Assembly (NCBI GenBank): GCA_938041335.1
Contig: CALIAF010000020.1
Coordinates: 1 to 64,000 of the forward strand
DNA from: an uncultured Ulvibacter sp.
GTDB lineage: Bacteria > Bacteroidota > Bacteroidia > Flavobacteriales > Flavobacteriaceae
Length of the DNA stretch: 64,000 bases
Direction: 5' to 3'
The translations under genes and the position numbers were made by a program. The first letter of the stretch is position 1; the number at the start of each line of letters is the position of its first letter. Positions 33,399 to 41,639 of the stretch are shown here, in pieces. Below the pieces are notes generated by a model that saw only the letters and a program-made list of their open reading frames with translations, was not told the DNA's origin and did not search any database.

Positions 33399-34509
33399 TC
33401 ACATTTCATCATCTGCCTTCCCTTGTTGCCCCATCATCATAAGATAGGCCTTTAAAAACTCATCAATATAACCATCCAATATCGCATCTGGGTTAGTGCT
33501 TTCGTGAGCCGTTCGCACATCTTTTACTAGTTTATAAGGTTGTAGCACGTAGTTACGTATTTGAGAGCCCCATTCTATCGCCATTTTATTACCTTCTATC
33601 TCAGCACGTTGGGCTTGTTGTTTGCGCAGTTCTATCTCATAGAGTTGCGACTTTAGCATTTGCATGGCTTTCTGGCGGTTTTCTAATTGAGAGCGCGTTT
33701 CGCTATTATGTATCACAATACCAGAAGGTTTGTGCGTTAAGATCGCTTTGGTCTCTACCTTATTTACATTTTGTCCCCCTGCACCACCACTGCGGGCAAA
33801 GTCCCAACCTATATCTGCTGGGTTGATGTCAATCTCAATGGTGTCATCTGCCAACGGGTACACATAAACACTCGCAAAACTAGTATGACGTTTGGCGTTA
33901 CTATCAAAAGGGGAGATACGCACCAAACGATGCACTCCGTTCTCTCCTTTGAGCCATCCAAATGCAAACTCTCCATCAATCTCTAAGGTCACGGTTTTGA
34001 TTCCCGTCACATCGCCAGACTGATAATTAAGTTCTTTTACTTTATAACCATTACGTTCTGCCCACATTAAGTACATACGCATGAGCATATTTGCCCAGTC
34101 ACAGCTTTCTGTACCACCAGCACCTGCTGTTATCTGTAAAACGGCACTCATGGCATCACCCTCTTCACTCAGCATATTTCTAAACTCTAATGCTTCTAAT
34201 GCTTCTTGGGCTTTTGCAAAGCGATCCTCTACATTTTTTGCAGGCGCTTCACCTTCTTTAAAAAACGCGTAGATGACTTCGGTATCTTCATAAAATGTAG
34301 TGGCTTCTTCATAGTCTGTCACCCATTTTTTCTTGCTACGTAGCACTTTCATAAAAGCCTCAGCTTCTTGTGAGTTGCTCCAAAAATTAGGGTCAAGCGT
34401 TTTTTCTTCGTCGTTGCGAATTTCGATTTCTTTGTTTTCTATGTCAAAGATATTGCCTTAACGCGTCCAGGCGGGAGCGAAGGTCTTGGAGTTGGTCTTG
34501 TGAAATCAT
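33399..34509 (-). CDS. prfB: Peptide chain release factor 2, with programmed +1 frameshift
   Basis: RF2 (369 residues after frameshifting) ends translation at UGA and UAA. Translation starts at ATG 34509-34507 and reads MISQDQLQDLRSRLDALRQYL. The next codon is TGA (34446-34444), in CTT TGA C, the classic autoregulatory site. Skipping the T at 34446 continues as DIENKEIEIRN and joins the long frame without a gap. An AGG lies 9 nt upstream of the slip site, as in E. coli. The tripeptide anticodon SPF (RISPFDSN) and the GGQ motif (SGGAGGQNVNKVET) are intact. Anyone taking the first ATG of the long frame (34352) would lose 52 residues. Confidence 0.95.
34443..34458 (-). promoter_or_regulatory. 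RF2 programmed frameshift site (AGGCAATATCTTTGAC)
   Basis: Minus-strand AGGCAATATCTTTGAC, against E. coli AGGGGGTATCTTTGAC. Slippage at CTT with TGA in the A site restores the frame when RF2 is scarce. The stimulatory AGG is kept, although only its core matches an anti-SD in this SD-poor phylum. Confidence 0.93.
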
Positions 34510-34514
34510 TGGTA

Positions 34515-34538
34515 TGCCCGCGCAGGCGGGTATCTTTT
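34515..34538 (-). repeat. Start-codon-proximal GC palindrome (copy 3 of 3)
   Basis: On the minus strand, AAAAGATACCCGCC-TGC-GCGGGCA, ending 5 nt before the prfB ATG; identical to the copy before the pirin gene. Confidence 0.8.
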
Positions 34539-34735
34539 AAATGTTATGTCTAATCTTGAATTGTAAAAATAAGCGAATATTAAAAACCAAGCACATTTCC
34601 GAAGTAAATAGTCTCACAGTTTATAAAAATAAGAACCTGTCATTCCGAACTTGATTCAAAATTGCAGTCGCCACGGCCTAATTTTGATTAACCATTTTTT
34701 AATTAGTTTTATAAAATCTAATCAATCATCCACAA

Positions 34736-37147
34736 ATGAAAAATTATATACCTCTTATCCTCTTCATTGTCTGCTTCGGAAACGCCACAACAAAGGCGCA
34801 GCAGTCTACAATAAACACACCGGCACAAACCTTCTCTGGGTTCTTCAATTTTCAGTACGACGATACAAAAGGGACGATCTCTTTAGAGGTGCCAAAAGCA
34901 AGACTAGAACAAGAGTTTCTATATGTCCATTCGCTGCGCACAGGATTGGGCAGTAACGATATCGGGCTAGATAGAGGGCAGCTAGGCGATCAAGCCGTGG
35001 TTAAATTTATTAAAAGTGGAAACAAGTTATTGTTGCTGCAGCCTAATTTAAAATTTAGAGCAGAAACAGAAAATGCGCAAGAACGAAAGTCCATTTCAGA
35101 GGCATTTGCACGCTCGGTGCTTTTTGGCTTTGAGATTAAAGAAACAATTGGCGACACCTATAGTATAGACTTTACTCCTTTTTTAATGGAAGATGCCCAC
35201 GGTGTCGCACAATCTTTAAAACGCCAAAAAGAAGGAACTTATAAATATGACAAGACAAGAAGTGCTTTGTGGATGGAGCGCACCAAGTCTTTCCCGAAAA
35301 ATACGGAGTTTGAATCCTTGCTCACTTTTAAAGGACAACCCACAGGGAGAAACATACGTAGTGTGGCGCCAGATGCGTCGAGTATTTCGGTGATACAGCA
35401 TATAAGCTTTGTACAATTACCAGATGAAAATTACACCCCAAGAGCCTTTGATCCTCGTAGTGGTAGTTTCAGTATAGACTATCTAGATTACAGCACACCT
35501 ATTTGGGAGCCCATTAAAAAACGATTTATCACTAGGCACAGATTAGAGAAGAAAAACCCAACTGCAGCTATTTCTGAGGCAAAAGAGCCCATCATATATT
35601 ACCTTGACCCCGGCACACCAGAACCAGTGCGCTCTGCCTTATTAGATGGAGCAAGATGGTGGAATCAAGCCTACGAAGCTATAGGATACAAAGATGCCTT
35701 TCAGGTTAAAATGCTGCCAGAAAATGCAGACCCAATGGATGTGCGGTACAATGTAATCCAGTGTGTACATCGGAGCACGCGTGGTTGGAGTTATGGTGGC
35801 AGTGTGATTGATCCACGTACGGGCGAAATTATTAAAGGTCACGTGAGTTTAGGGAGTTTAAGAATAAGACAAGATTTTATGATTGCTCAAGCCATGTTGA
35901 ATAAGCCTTTTGCTACCAACGATGAGAACTACCAACCCATGTTAGAGATGGCATTGGCGCGCATTAGGCAACTATCTGCTCACGAGGTTGGCCATACCTT
36001 AGGTTTTGCTCACAACTTTGCCGCAAGTGCAAACAATAATGCGAGTGTTATGGATTATCCGCATCCGCAATTGTACGATGTAAATGGCGCTACAGATGTT
36101 TCTAGAGCATATGCGAAAGGGATTGGGACCTGGGATAAAGTAACAGTTGCATATTCCTACGGAAATGTGCCCGGGTTAACTACAGAGAAAGCATTTTTAA
36201 ATAACATATTACTAGAAGCGCAGGCTAAAGGATTACGTTATATTTCTGATCCAGATGCTAGACCAAAAGGAGGGGCGCACGCCACGGCACATTTATGGGA
36301 TAATGGAGCGAATGCGGCAACACAATTAGAACAGGTTCTAAAAATAAGAAAACAAGCCATGGCTAATTTTTCAGCAGATAATATAAGAGAAGGAGAAGCC
36401 TATTCTACGCTAGAAGATGTATTTGTGCCATTGTATTTTTTTCATCGATTCCAGACGGAGGCCGCAGTAAAAATGATAGGAGGGATGGATTATAATTATG
36501 CGGTAAAAGGGGATGGCCAAGTGATCACAAAAACATTAGATAAAAATGAACAGGAACAAGCATTAGATGCTTTGTTACACACATTATTGCCAGAAAATCT
36601 TGCGATACCAGAAGATAAATTAGCATTGTTTCCACCTCGAGCTTATGGGTTTTATCGCAGTCGAGAATCTTTTAAAAGTGATATGGGTGTTGCTTTTGAT
36701 GCTTTAGGTGCTGCTGCAACGGCAAGTAAGATGACCCTGGAGTTATTGTTTAATGCGGAGCGAGCTAATCGCTTAGTGCAACAAAAAGCAATGGATCAAA
36801 ATGCTTTAAGTCTTGAAGAGGTAATGTTTAAAATGAAAGAAAAAAGCTTTGTTAAATTGAAAGGTTCATCCTATGAACAAGAAATTTTAAAATCAATACA
36901 GTTTTTATATCTGGAACAACTCATGCAGCTGTCAGTTAGTGATAGCAGTATCCCTCAAACTAAGGCAGTTGCCTTAAATGGTATTAGAGCTATTTCAGAA
37001 GAAATAAGTAAAGGCAATTCTGCTTTCGATATGTTTTTACGGTCAGAAATAAAAAGATTTAAAACGAATCCAGAAAAATTTAAGCAAGTAAAGATTCCGG
37101 CAATCCCGGATGGAAGCCCAATAGGATCTTATCAATGTGGTTTTTAA
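34736..37147 (+). CDS. Exported zinc-dependent metalloprotease (DUF5117/DUF4953 type)
   Basis: An 803-residue protein with a signal peptide (MKNYIPLILFIVCFGNATTKAQQ). The zinc site is the extended HEVGHTLGFAHNF (about 416-428), the metzincin form HExxHxxGxxH, followed by a Met-turn-like SVMDYPHPQ. The N-terminal part (DUF5117-like) and long C-terminal domain fit the large Bacteroidota/Xanthomonadales metalloprotease family of this name. Substrate unknown. It is likely periplasmic or surface-located. Monocistronic. Confidence 0.88.
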   Translation: MKNYIPLILFIVCFGNATTKAQQSTINTPAQTFSGFFNFQYDDTKGTISLEVPKARLEQEFLYVHSLRTGLGSNDIGLDRGQLGDQAVVKFIKSGNKLLLLQPNLKFRAETENAQERKSISEAFARSVLFGFEIKETIGDTYSIDFTPFLMEDAHGVAQSLKRQKEGTYKYDKTRSALWMERTKSFPKNTEFESLLTFKGQPTGRNIRSVAPDASSISVIQHISFVQLPDENYTPRAFDPRSGSFSIDYLDYSTPIWEPIKKRFITRHRLEKKNPTAAISEAKEPIIYYLDPGTPEPVRSALLDGARWWNQAYEAIGYKDAFQVKMLPENADPMDVRYNVIQCVHRSTRGWSYGGSVIDPRTGEIIKGHVSLGSLRIRQDFMIAQAMLNKPFATNDENYQPMLEMALARIRQLSAHEVGHTLGFAHNFAASANNNASVMDYPHPQLYDVNGATDVSRAYAKGIGTWDKVTVAYSYGNVPGLTTEKAFLNNILLEAQAKGLRYISDPDARPKGGAHATAHLWDNGANAATQLEQVLKIRKQAMANFSADNIREGEAYSTLEDVFVPLYFFHRFQTEAAVKMIGGMDYNYAVKGDGQVITKTLDKNEQEQALDALLHTLLPENLAIPEDKLALFPPRAYGFYRSRESFKSDMGVAFDALGAAATASKMTLELLFNAERANRLVQQKAMDQNALSLEEVMFKMKEKSFVKLKGSSYEQEILKSIQFLYLEQLMQLSVSDSSIPQTKAVALNGIRAISEEISKGNSAFDMFLRSEIKRFKTNPEKFKQVKIPAIPDGSPIGSYQCGF

Positions 37148-37591
37148 AAGCTGTTATTAAATCTTTATAAGTACAGGAACAAAAAACTGATACACCCTTA
37201 AAGACGCTACTATTTCAGATTGTTATACCGCGAACGTCCTGGTTATTCAAACAAACCAATAAAACCTGATTTAGAGGAATCTAATAATGATGCTCCCATA
37301 AGAAGGTCAGAACCTAAAAACAGTCACCGTCTATAATAGGTTTAAAAGTGCCGCAGGTGCATTTGAAAAAAAATATAACATGTTTGACTTGTCAAGTCAT
37401 GCCAATAAAAAGAATATTAATACGATGCATAACAATAGTTTACCTCTTGTGAAGCTCGATAAAATGTTAGATGCTGCTATTAAAAATAAGGAAACTAACA
37501 GCCCTTGGACTAGAATGTAGTAGATTTCTACAATAATTATTTTAAATTGCCTTTGCTTTTTTAGTAGCGGCTTTTTTTAACACCTATTATT
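37148..37591. other. Gene-poor interval with a degenerate ORF
   Basis: The plus strand reads LYRERPGYSNKPIKPDLEES and on to a TAA at 37345. A second frame then opens (LKTVTVYNRFKSAAGAF) and runs to TAG at 37518. The second half includes a clean 46-codon ORF from ATG 37380. The two pieces look like one frameshifted gene of about 110 codons. No family recognised. Confidence 0.35.
37380..37520 (+). CDS. Possible 46-aa protein or 3' part of a broken gene
   Basis: ATG at 37380 and TAG at 37518-37520. The product is hydrophilic (FDLSSHANKKNINTMHNNSL). The same frame stays open upstream to about 37300 without a start. It may be the intact end of a frameshifted gene. No homologue recognised. Confidence 0.3.
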   Translation: MFDLSSHANKKNINTMHNNSLPLVKLDKMLDAAIKNKETNSPWTRM

Positions 37592-38620
37592 ATGAATAGT
37601 ATCGATTTACGCAGTGACACTGTAACAAAACCAACCCCCGGAATGATGCAAGCTATTATGAATGCAGAAGTGGGAGATGATGTGTATAAAGAAGATCCCG
37701 CAGTAAATGCATTAGAAGCATATATGAAAGACTTGTTTGGGATGGATGATGCTTTGTTTTTCCCTACAGGGAGTATGGCAAACCAAGCTGCCATAAAATT
37801 GCACACGCAACCGGGCGAGCAGTTAATTTGTGATAAATGGGCACACGTATATAATTATGAGGGAGGAGGGGCTTCATTTAACAGTGGTGTTTCTTGCAAG
37901 CTAGTAGACGGCGATCGCGGTATGATTACTGCTGCTCAAGTAGAAGAGCATATTAATCCTCCAGATTTTTATCACAGTCCATTAACCTCTTTAGTGTGTT
38001 TAGAAAATACTACAAATAAAGGAGGAGGGGCTTGTTATAATTTTGCCGAAATATTAAAAATTAAAACCGTCTGCCAGTCACATCAATTAGGCTTGCATCT
38101 GGATGGAGCTCGATTAATGAACGCGATTGTTGCAAAAAATGAAGACCCAAAAGAATACGGAAAAGTGTTTGATACCATCTCTGTTTGTCTCAGCAAGGGG
38201 CTAGGAGCACCTATGGGCACCGTATTATTAGGTAGACAAGATCTAATGAAAAACGCAATTCGAGTTCGAAAAATTTTAGGAGGGGGTATGCGACAGGTAG
38301 GATTTATGGCGGCAGCTGGGTTGTATGGAATGAAGCATCAATTAACCCGATTGGCGGATGACCATAGTAAAGCAAAAGAGTTAGCTAAAACATTGCAAAA
38401 CCTTGATTATGTAAAACATGTTGAGCCTACAGAAACTAATATTGTCATTTTTTATTTAGTTGATGATGTTTCAGAAAAACTATTTATGCAAGATTTAGAG
38501 GGAAAAGGAGTGAGAATAAGTAATATGGGACAGGGGAAGCTTAGAATTGTAACCCATCACGACTATACCGCAGATATGCACGAGGTGTTTATACATATTT
38601 TGGGTGCATTTATGGGATGA
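37592..38620 (+). CDS. Low-specificity L-threonine aldolase
   Basis: A 342-residue fold-type I PLP enzyme. It begins IDLRSDTVTKPTPGM, the signature start of threonine aldolases. The PLP lysine is in VCLSKGLGAPMGT (about 199), and the aspartate contacting the cofactor in LGLHLDGARLMNA. It splits L-threonine or allo-threonine to glycine and acetaldehyde in the cytoplasm. It stands alone with no close neighbours. Length is typical. Confidence 0.92.
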   Translation: MNSIDLRSDTVTKPTPGMMQAIMNAEVGDDVYKEDPAVNALEAYMKDLFGMDDALFFPTGSMANQAAIKLHTQPGEQLICDKWAHVYNYEGGGASFNSGVSCKLVDGDRGMITAAQVEEHINPPDFYHSPLTSLVCLENTTNKGGGACYNFAEILKIKTVCQSHQLGLHLDGARLMNAIVAKNEDPKEYGKVFDTISVCLSKGLGAPMGTVLLGRQDLMKNAIRVRKILGGGMRQVGFMAAAGLYGMKHQLTRLADDHSKAKELAKTLQNLDYVKHVEPTETNIVIFYLVDDVSEKLFMQDLEGKGVRISNMGQGKLRIVTHHDYTADMHEVFIHILGAFMG

Positions 38621-38742
38621 TTGCTTCTCTTTTCGGATCTAATTAAATACCGTTGTCGGTAAAAACCAACTGCTCAACGATTTCCTTGCTTGTTTCGCAT
38701 AATTTATGGGTTTAGAATAGATAACTGACATTGTAAATTACG

Positions 38743-38750
38743 TATCTTTG
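38743..38750 (+). promoter_or_regulatory. -7 promoter box (TATCTTTG) that decides the OmpA start
   Basis: A perfect box at 38743-38750 overlaps an upstream start-like codon at 38748, so translation must start further down; ATG 38784 precedes the signal peptide. Confidence 0.6.
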
Positions 38751-38783
38751 CTCCACTTATTAACTCTATTAAATATATCTAAC

Positions 38784-40466
38784 ATGAAAAAAATTATTTT
38801 ACTAGGTTTTGCATTAATGATCGCTTCTGTATCTTTTGCTCAAGATCTACCAACTAACCCAGAACCAGGTAAATGTTACGTACGTTGTGTAACTCCAGAT
38901 GTATGGGTAAACCAAGACGTTACAGTACAGGTTACGCCTGCATATAAAACGTTAAGAGTTGTACCTGCAACTTACACAACAGAAAACATTACAGTTGAGT
39001 CTAAGCAAGCTGCACAAACTTTAGAGGTTGTACCAGCATCTTTTACTACTGAAGATTTTTCTATTACAACTAAAGAAGCTTCTCGTCGTTTGATCTCAAT
39101 ACCATCTGAGAGCAACACGGAAACAGTAACTGTTACTGTTGAAGACGCTAGTTATTCTTTACGTGTAGTTCCTGCTGTTTATGACACGCAAGAATTTACA
39201 GTTGTAGTTCAACCAGCTTACCAGAGAGTAGAGGTTGTTCCTGCAACTTACGAAACTCGTGACGTTCAGATCGTAGTTAGTGAGCCATCGCAGCGTTTGG
39301 AAGTAAATCCAGCTGAATGGGGAACTGAGACGTTAACATACAAGAAAAGAGAATTTGGTAACTCTATAAGTGTAGTACCAGCTTCTTTTGGATCTGATTT
39401 CCAGACTATCGAAGTAAAGCCAGCTACTGCTCGTTGGGAAATGAGTGATACTCCTACTTTAGATTGTGAGTCTAGTGACCCTAACGATTGTCGTTACTGG
39501 TGTTACAAAGGTGTGCCAGCTGAGTTTACTACAGTTTCTGTACAGACTTTATCTAGCGATGCTTCTTTTGTAAGAACTCCAGATTGTGATCCTAACAATA
39601 ATGGTGGTCAAGATTGTGGTGTTGATACTTATACTAGAACAGTATTGTTGAAGCCAGCTACTACACGTACTATTGATATTCCTGGTGAAACTAGAATGGT
39701 TAAGACGACTGTAATGGCAACGCCTCCAACAACGCGTTCTATAGATATTCCAGCAGTAACTAAGACAATGACTAAAAGAGTAATGGTAACTCCTCCAACA
39801 ACAGAGAGAGTTGAAATTCCTTCTAGAACTGCAACAGTTAAGAAAACTACCTTTACTAATGAAACGACTAGAATTGAAGAAATTCCTTCAATTACTAAAA
39901 CTTTCTCTAAGAGAGTAATGTCTACACCTCCTACTACAAGAGCAATTGGTATTGACGGTCAAACAAAAACACTTAAAGTAACTAAACTTGCTAGTGATTC
40001 TAGAGTAGAAGAGAATACAGTTCCTGCTACTACTAGAACAGTATCTAAAGAAGTATTACAATCTAAAGGTGGTCTTACTACTTGGAAAGAAGTTGATTGT
40101 GTTGCTTTAGAGTACCAAGCACTTCCTATCAACTGGAACTTAGGTTCTGCTACATTAACTGGTGAAGCTAGAAGTCTTATCGATTCTAGATTAATGCCAT
40201 TATTAGCTCAGAATCCAGGTGTGAAGTTAGAGATTGCTTCTCATACAGATGCTAGAGGATCAAGTACTGCTAACCAAGATCTTTCTGAAAGAAGAGCTCA
40301 AGCAGTAGTAAGATACTTAGAGTCTAAAGGAATCAATAACAGCTTATTAGTTGCTAATGGTTTTGGTGAAAACAGATTAACAAACAGATGTAGAGACGGT
40401 GTTTCTTGTACAGAAAGAGAGCACGCTGCAAACCGTAGAACTCAGTTTAGATTGATTAACAACTAA
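38784..40466 (+). CDS. OmpA-family outer-membrane protein with long beta-repeat region
   Basis: About 560 residues from ATG 38784 (signal peptide MKKIILLGFALMIASVSFAQ). Two repeat arrays follow. Array 1 (about 45-220) has VVPATYTTE, VVPASFTTE, VVPAVYDTQ, VVPATYETR and similar units. Array 2 (about 280-430) has KPATTRTIDIPGET, TPPTTRSIDIPAVT, TPPTTERVEIPSRT and TPPTTRAIGIDGQT. The C-terminal OmpA domain (about 445-560) has IASHTDARGSSTANQDLSERR and GFGENRLTNRC for peptidoglycan binding. Probably an abundant surface or periplasm-spanning protein. Codon use looks optimised, suggesting high expression. A strong terminator follows. Confidence 0.85.
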   Translation: MKKIILLGFALMIASVSFAQDLPTNPEPGKCYVRCVTPDVWVNQDVTVQVTPAYKTLRVVPATYTTENITVESKQAAQTLEVVPASFTTEDFSITTKEASRRLISIPSESNTETVTVTVEDASYSLRVVPAVYDTQEFTVVVQPAYQRVEVVPATYETRDVQIVVSEPSQRLEVNPAEWGTETLTYKKREFGNSISVVPASFGSDFQTIEVKPATARWEMSDTPTLDCESSDPNDCRYWCYKGVPAEFTTVSVQTLSSDASFVRTPDCDPNNNGGQDCGVDTYTRTVLLKPATTRTIDIPGETRMVKTTVMATPPTTRSIDIPAVTKTMTKRVMVTPPTTERVEIPSRTATVKKTTFTNETTRIEEIPSITKTFSKRVMSTPPTTRAIGIDGQTKTLKVTKLASDSRVEENTVPATTRTVSKEVLQSKGGLTTWKEVDCVALEYQALPINWNLGSATLTGEARSLIDSRLMPLLAQNPGVKLEIASHTDARGSSTANQDLSERRAQAVVRYLESKGINNSLLVANGFGENRLTNRCRDGVSCTEREHAANRRTQFRLINN

Positions 40467-40488
40467 ACATTGTTTTACATATAGTATT

Positions 40489-40518
40489 AAAAAGACCTCA
40501 TTAATGGGGTCTTTTTTT
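40489..40518 (+). terminator. Terminator of the OmpA-family gene
   Basis: AAAAAGACCTC-ATTAAT-GGGGTCTTTTTTT followed by ATGCG. Confidence 0.9.
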
Positions 40519-40570
40519 ATGCGGTATTTATACTAAAAACAATCGTAAAAGAGTTATCGGTATAGTCAAA

Positions 40571-40602
40571 TTTGAATTTTTGAAAAAAAATCTGCATCTT
40601 TG
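40571..40602 (+). promoter_or_regulatory. Promoter of the thioredoxin-like gene
   Basis: TTTG at 40571-40574 and CATCTTTG at 40595-40602 are 20 bp apart, close to the phylum consensus, 39 bp before the ATG. Confidence 0.55.
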
Positions 40603-40640
40603 GCATAGATTATGCAACCCCCTCATAAACTAAACATACT

Positions 40641-41162
40641 ATGAAACCTACATTAGCACTAGTATTTTTCTTTCTTACTTCTATTGGTATTGCCCAAAAT
40701 TTTTCATTAGATGATGCATTTGATGAAGAAGTAGCAGAAGTAACAACACAAGCAGAAAAAATTGATCAAACAAATAATTGGATTACTAATCTAGACGATG
40801 CAAAACAAATTGCTAAGCGTGATGGAAAGCATATTTTGCTTTATTTTACAGGTAGCGATTGGTGCACTCCTTGTGTGGCATTAAAGAAAGATTTTTTTGA
40901 GACGAATGAGTTTGCTCAATATGAAGATAAGTTTGTGATGGTATATATAGATCGCCCGAGACGGACTGATATTATCTCACCGGAACAAATGACTTACAAT
41001 AAAGAGGTCATCGCAAAGTATAAAACGACATCCTTTCCTAGAGTGATGATACTTGATAGCTCTGGAAGAGAGAAAGAAGCGCTATCAGGCTATAGTTCCT
41101 TTAATACCTACCAAGACACAAGCTATCATTTTAATATGGTCAAAAAATATGCTTCCCTATAG
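40641..41162 (+). CDS. Exported thioredoxin-fold protein
   Basis: A 173-residue protein with a signal peptide (MKPTLALVFFFLTSIGIAQN). The thioredoxin-like domain has the redox pair in GSDWCTPCVALKKDFF (about 74-89) and the cis-proline strand TTSFPRVMILDSSGRE. It should be a periplasmic thiol oxidoreductase, reductant unknown. Related to the Thioredoxin_7 group. Monocistronic with its own promoter and terminator. Confidence 0.87.
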   Translation: MKPTLALVFFFLTSIGIAQNFSLDDAFDEEVAEVTTQAEKIDQTNNWITNLDDAKQIAKRDGKHILLYFTGSDWCTPCVALKKDFFETNEFAQYEDKFVMVYIDRPRRTDIISPEQMTYNKEVIAKYKTTSFPRVMILDSSGREKEALSGYSSFNTYQDTSYHFNMVKKYASL

Positions 41163-41168
41163 AAACCT

Positions 41169-41200
41169 AAAAATCCCGATAGAAATATCGGGATTTTTTT
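41169..41200 (+). terminator. Terminator of the thioredoxin-like gene
   Basis: AAATCCCGATAGAAATATCGGGATTTTTTT stem and T run, followed by ATGCG. Confidence 0.9.
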
Positions 41201-41249
41201 ATGCGAGTAAAATACAATTTCCTCACTATTCTATATTTTCAACTACCCA

Positions 41250-41573
41250 CTATTTAAACATGTCCATGCCAGGAATATTTGGCATTCCGTCTTTAGCAAC
41301 CGCAGCTATTTCCGCATCATTTACATCAGATGCTTTTTTTATCGCTTTGTTTAATGTTAAAATTAAATAGTCTTCTAACTGCTCTTTATCTTCTAGTAAG
41401 CTATCGTCTATCTTAATCTCTTTGAGCTCACGATTAGCGGTAAGTGTTACTTTTAAAAGCCCATCATTACTTTGTTCATCTATTAGCACTCCATTTAGGC
41501 GTTGCTTTGTAGCTTCTACTTTTGCTTGGGTTTCTTTAAGTTTTCCCATCATTCCCATTAGGTCTCCTAACAT
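41250..41573 (-). CDS. YbaB/EbfC family nucleoid-associated protein
   Basis: About 107 residues from ATG 41573. The text [20 protein letters not shown], then [20 protein letters not shown] and the final [11 protein letters not shown] are typical of YbaB, a small dimeric DNA-binding protein. A family promoter box (TAAATTTG, minus strand, 41598-41605) lies between this ATG and an upstream in-frame start at 41621, supporting the shorter protein. No recombination genes are adjacent, unlike the dnaX-recR setting in proteobacteria. Confidence 0.85.
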   Translation of the reverse strand: MLGDLMGMMGKLKETQAKVEATKQRLNGVLIDEQSNDGLLKVTLTANRELKEIKIDDSLLEDKEQLEDYLILTLNKAIKKASDVNDAEIAAVAKDGMPNIPGMDMFK

Positions 41574-41597
41574 GTTGTTTTGCTTTATTGTTCCTTG

Positions 41598-41605
41598 CAA
41601 ATTTA
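41598..41605 (-). promoter_or_regulatory. -7 promoter box (TAAATTTG) of ybaB-like gene
   Basis: Exact TAnnTTTG on the minus strand, 25 bp before the chosen ATG. Confidence 0.5.
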
Positions 41606-41639
41606 GTATTTTGCACAGCAAATCATAAACTTTTATTCA

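Noticed and set aside
34651-34956. 101-codon plus-strand frame overlapping the metalloprotease start
   Set aside because: Out of frame with a gene that has a clear signal peptide and domain from 34736.
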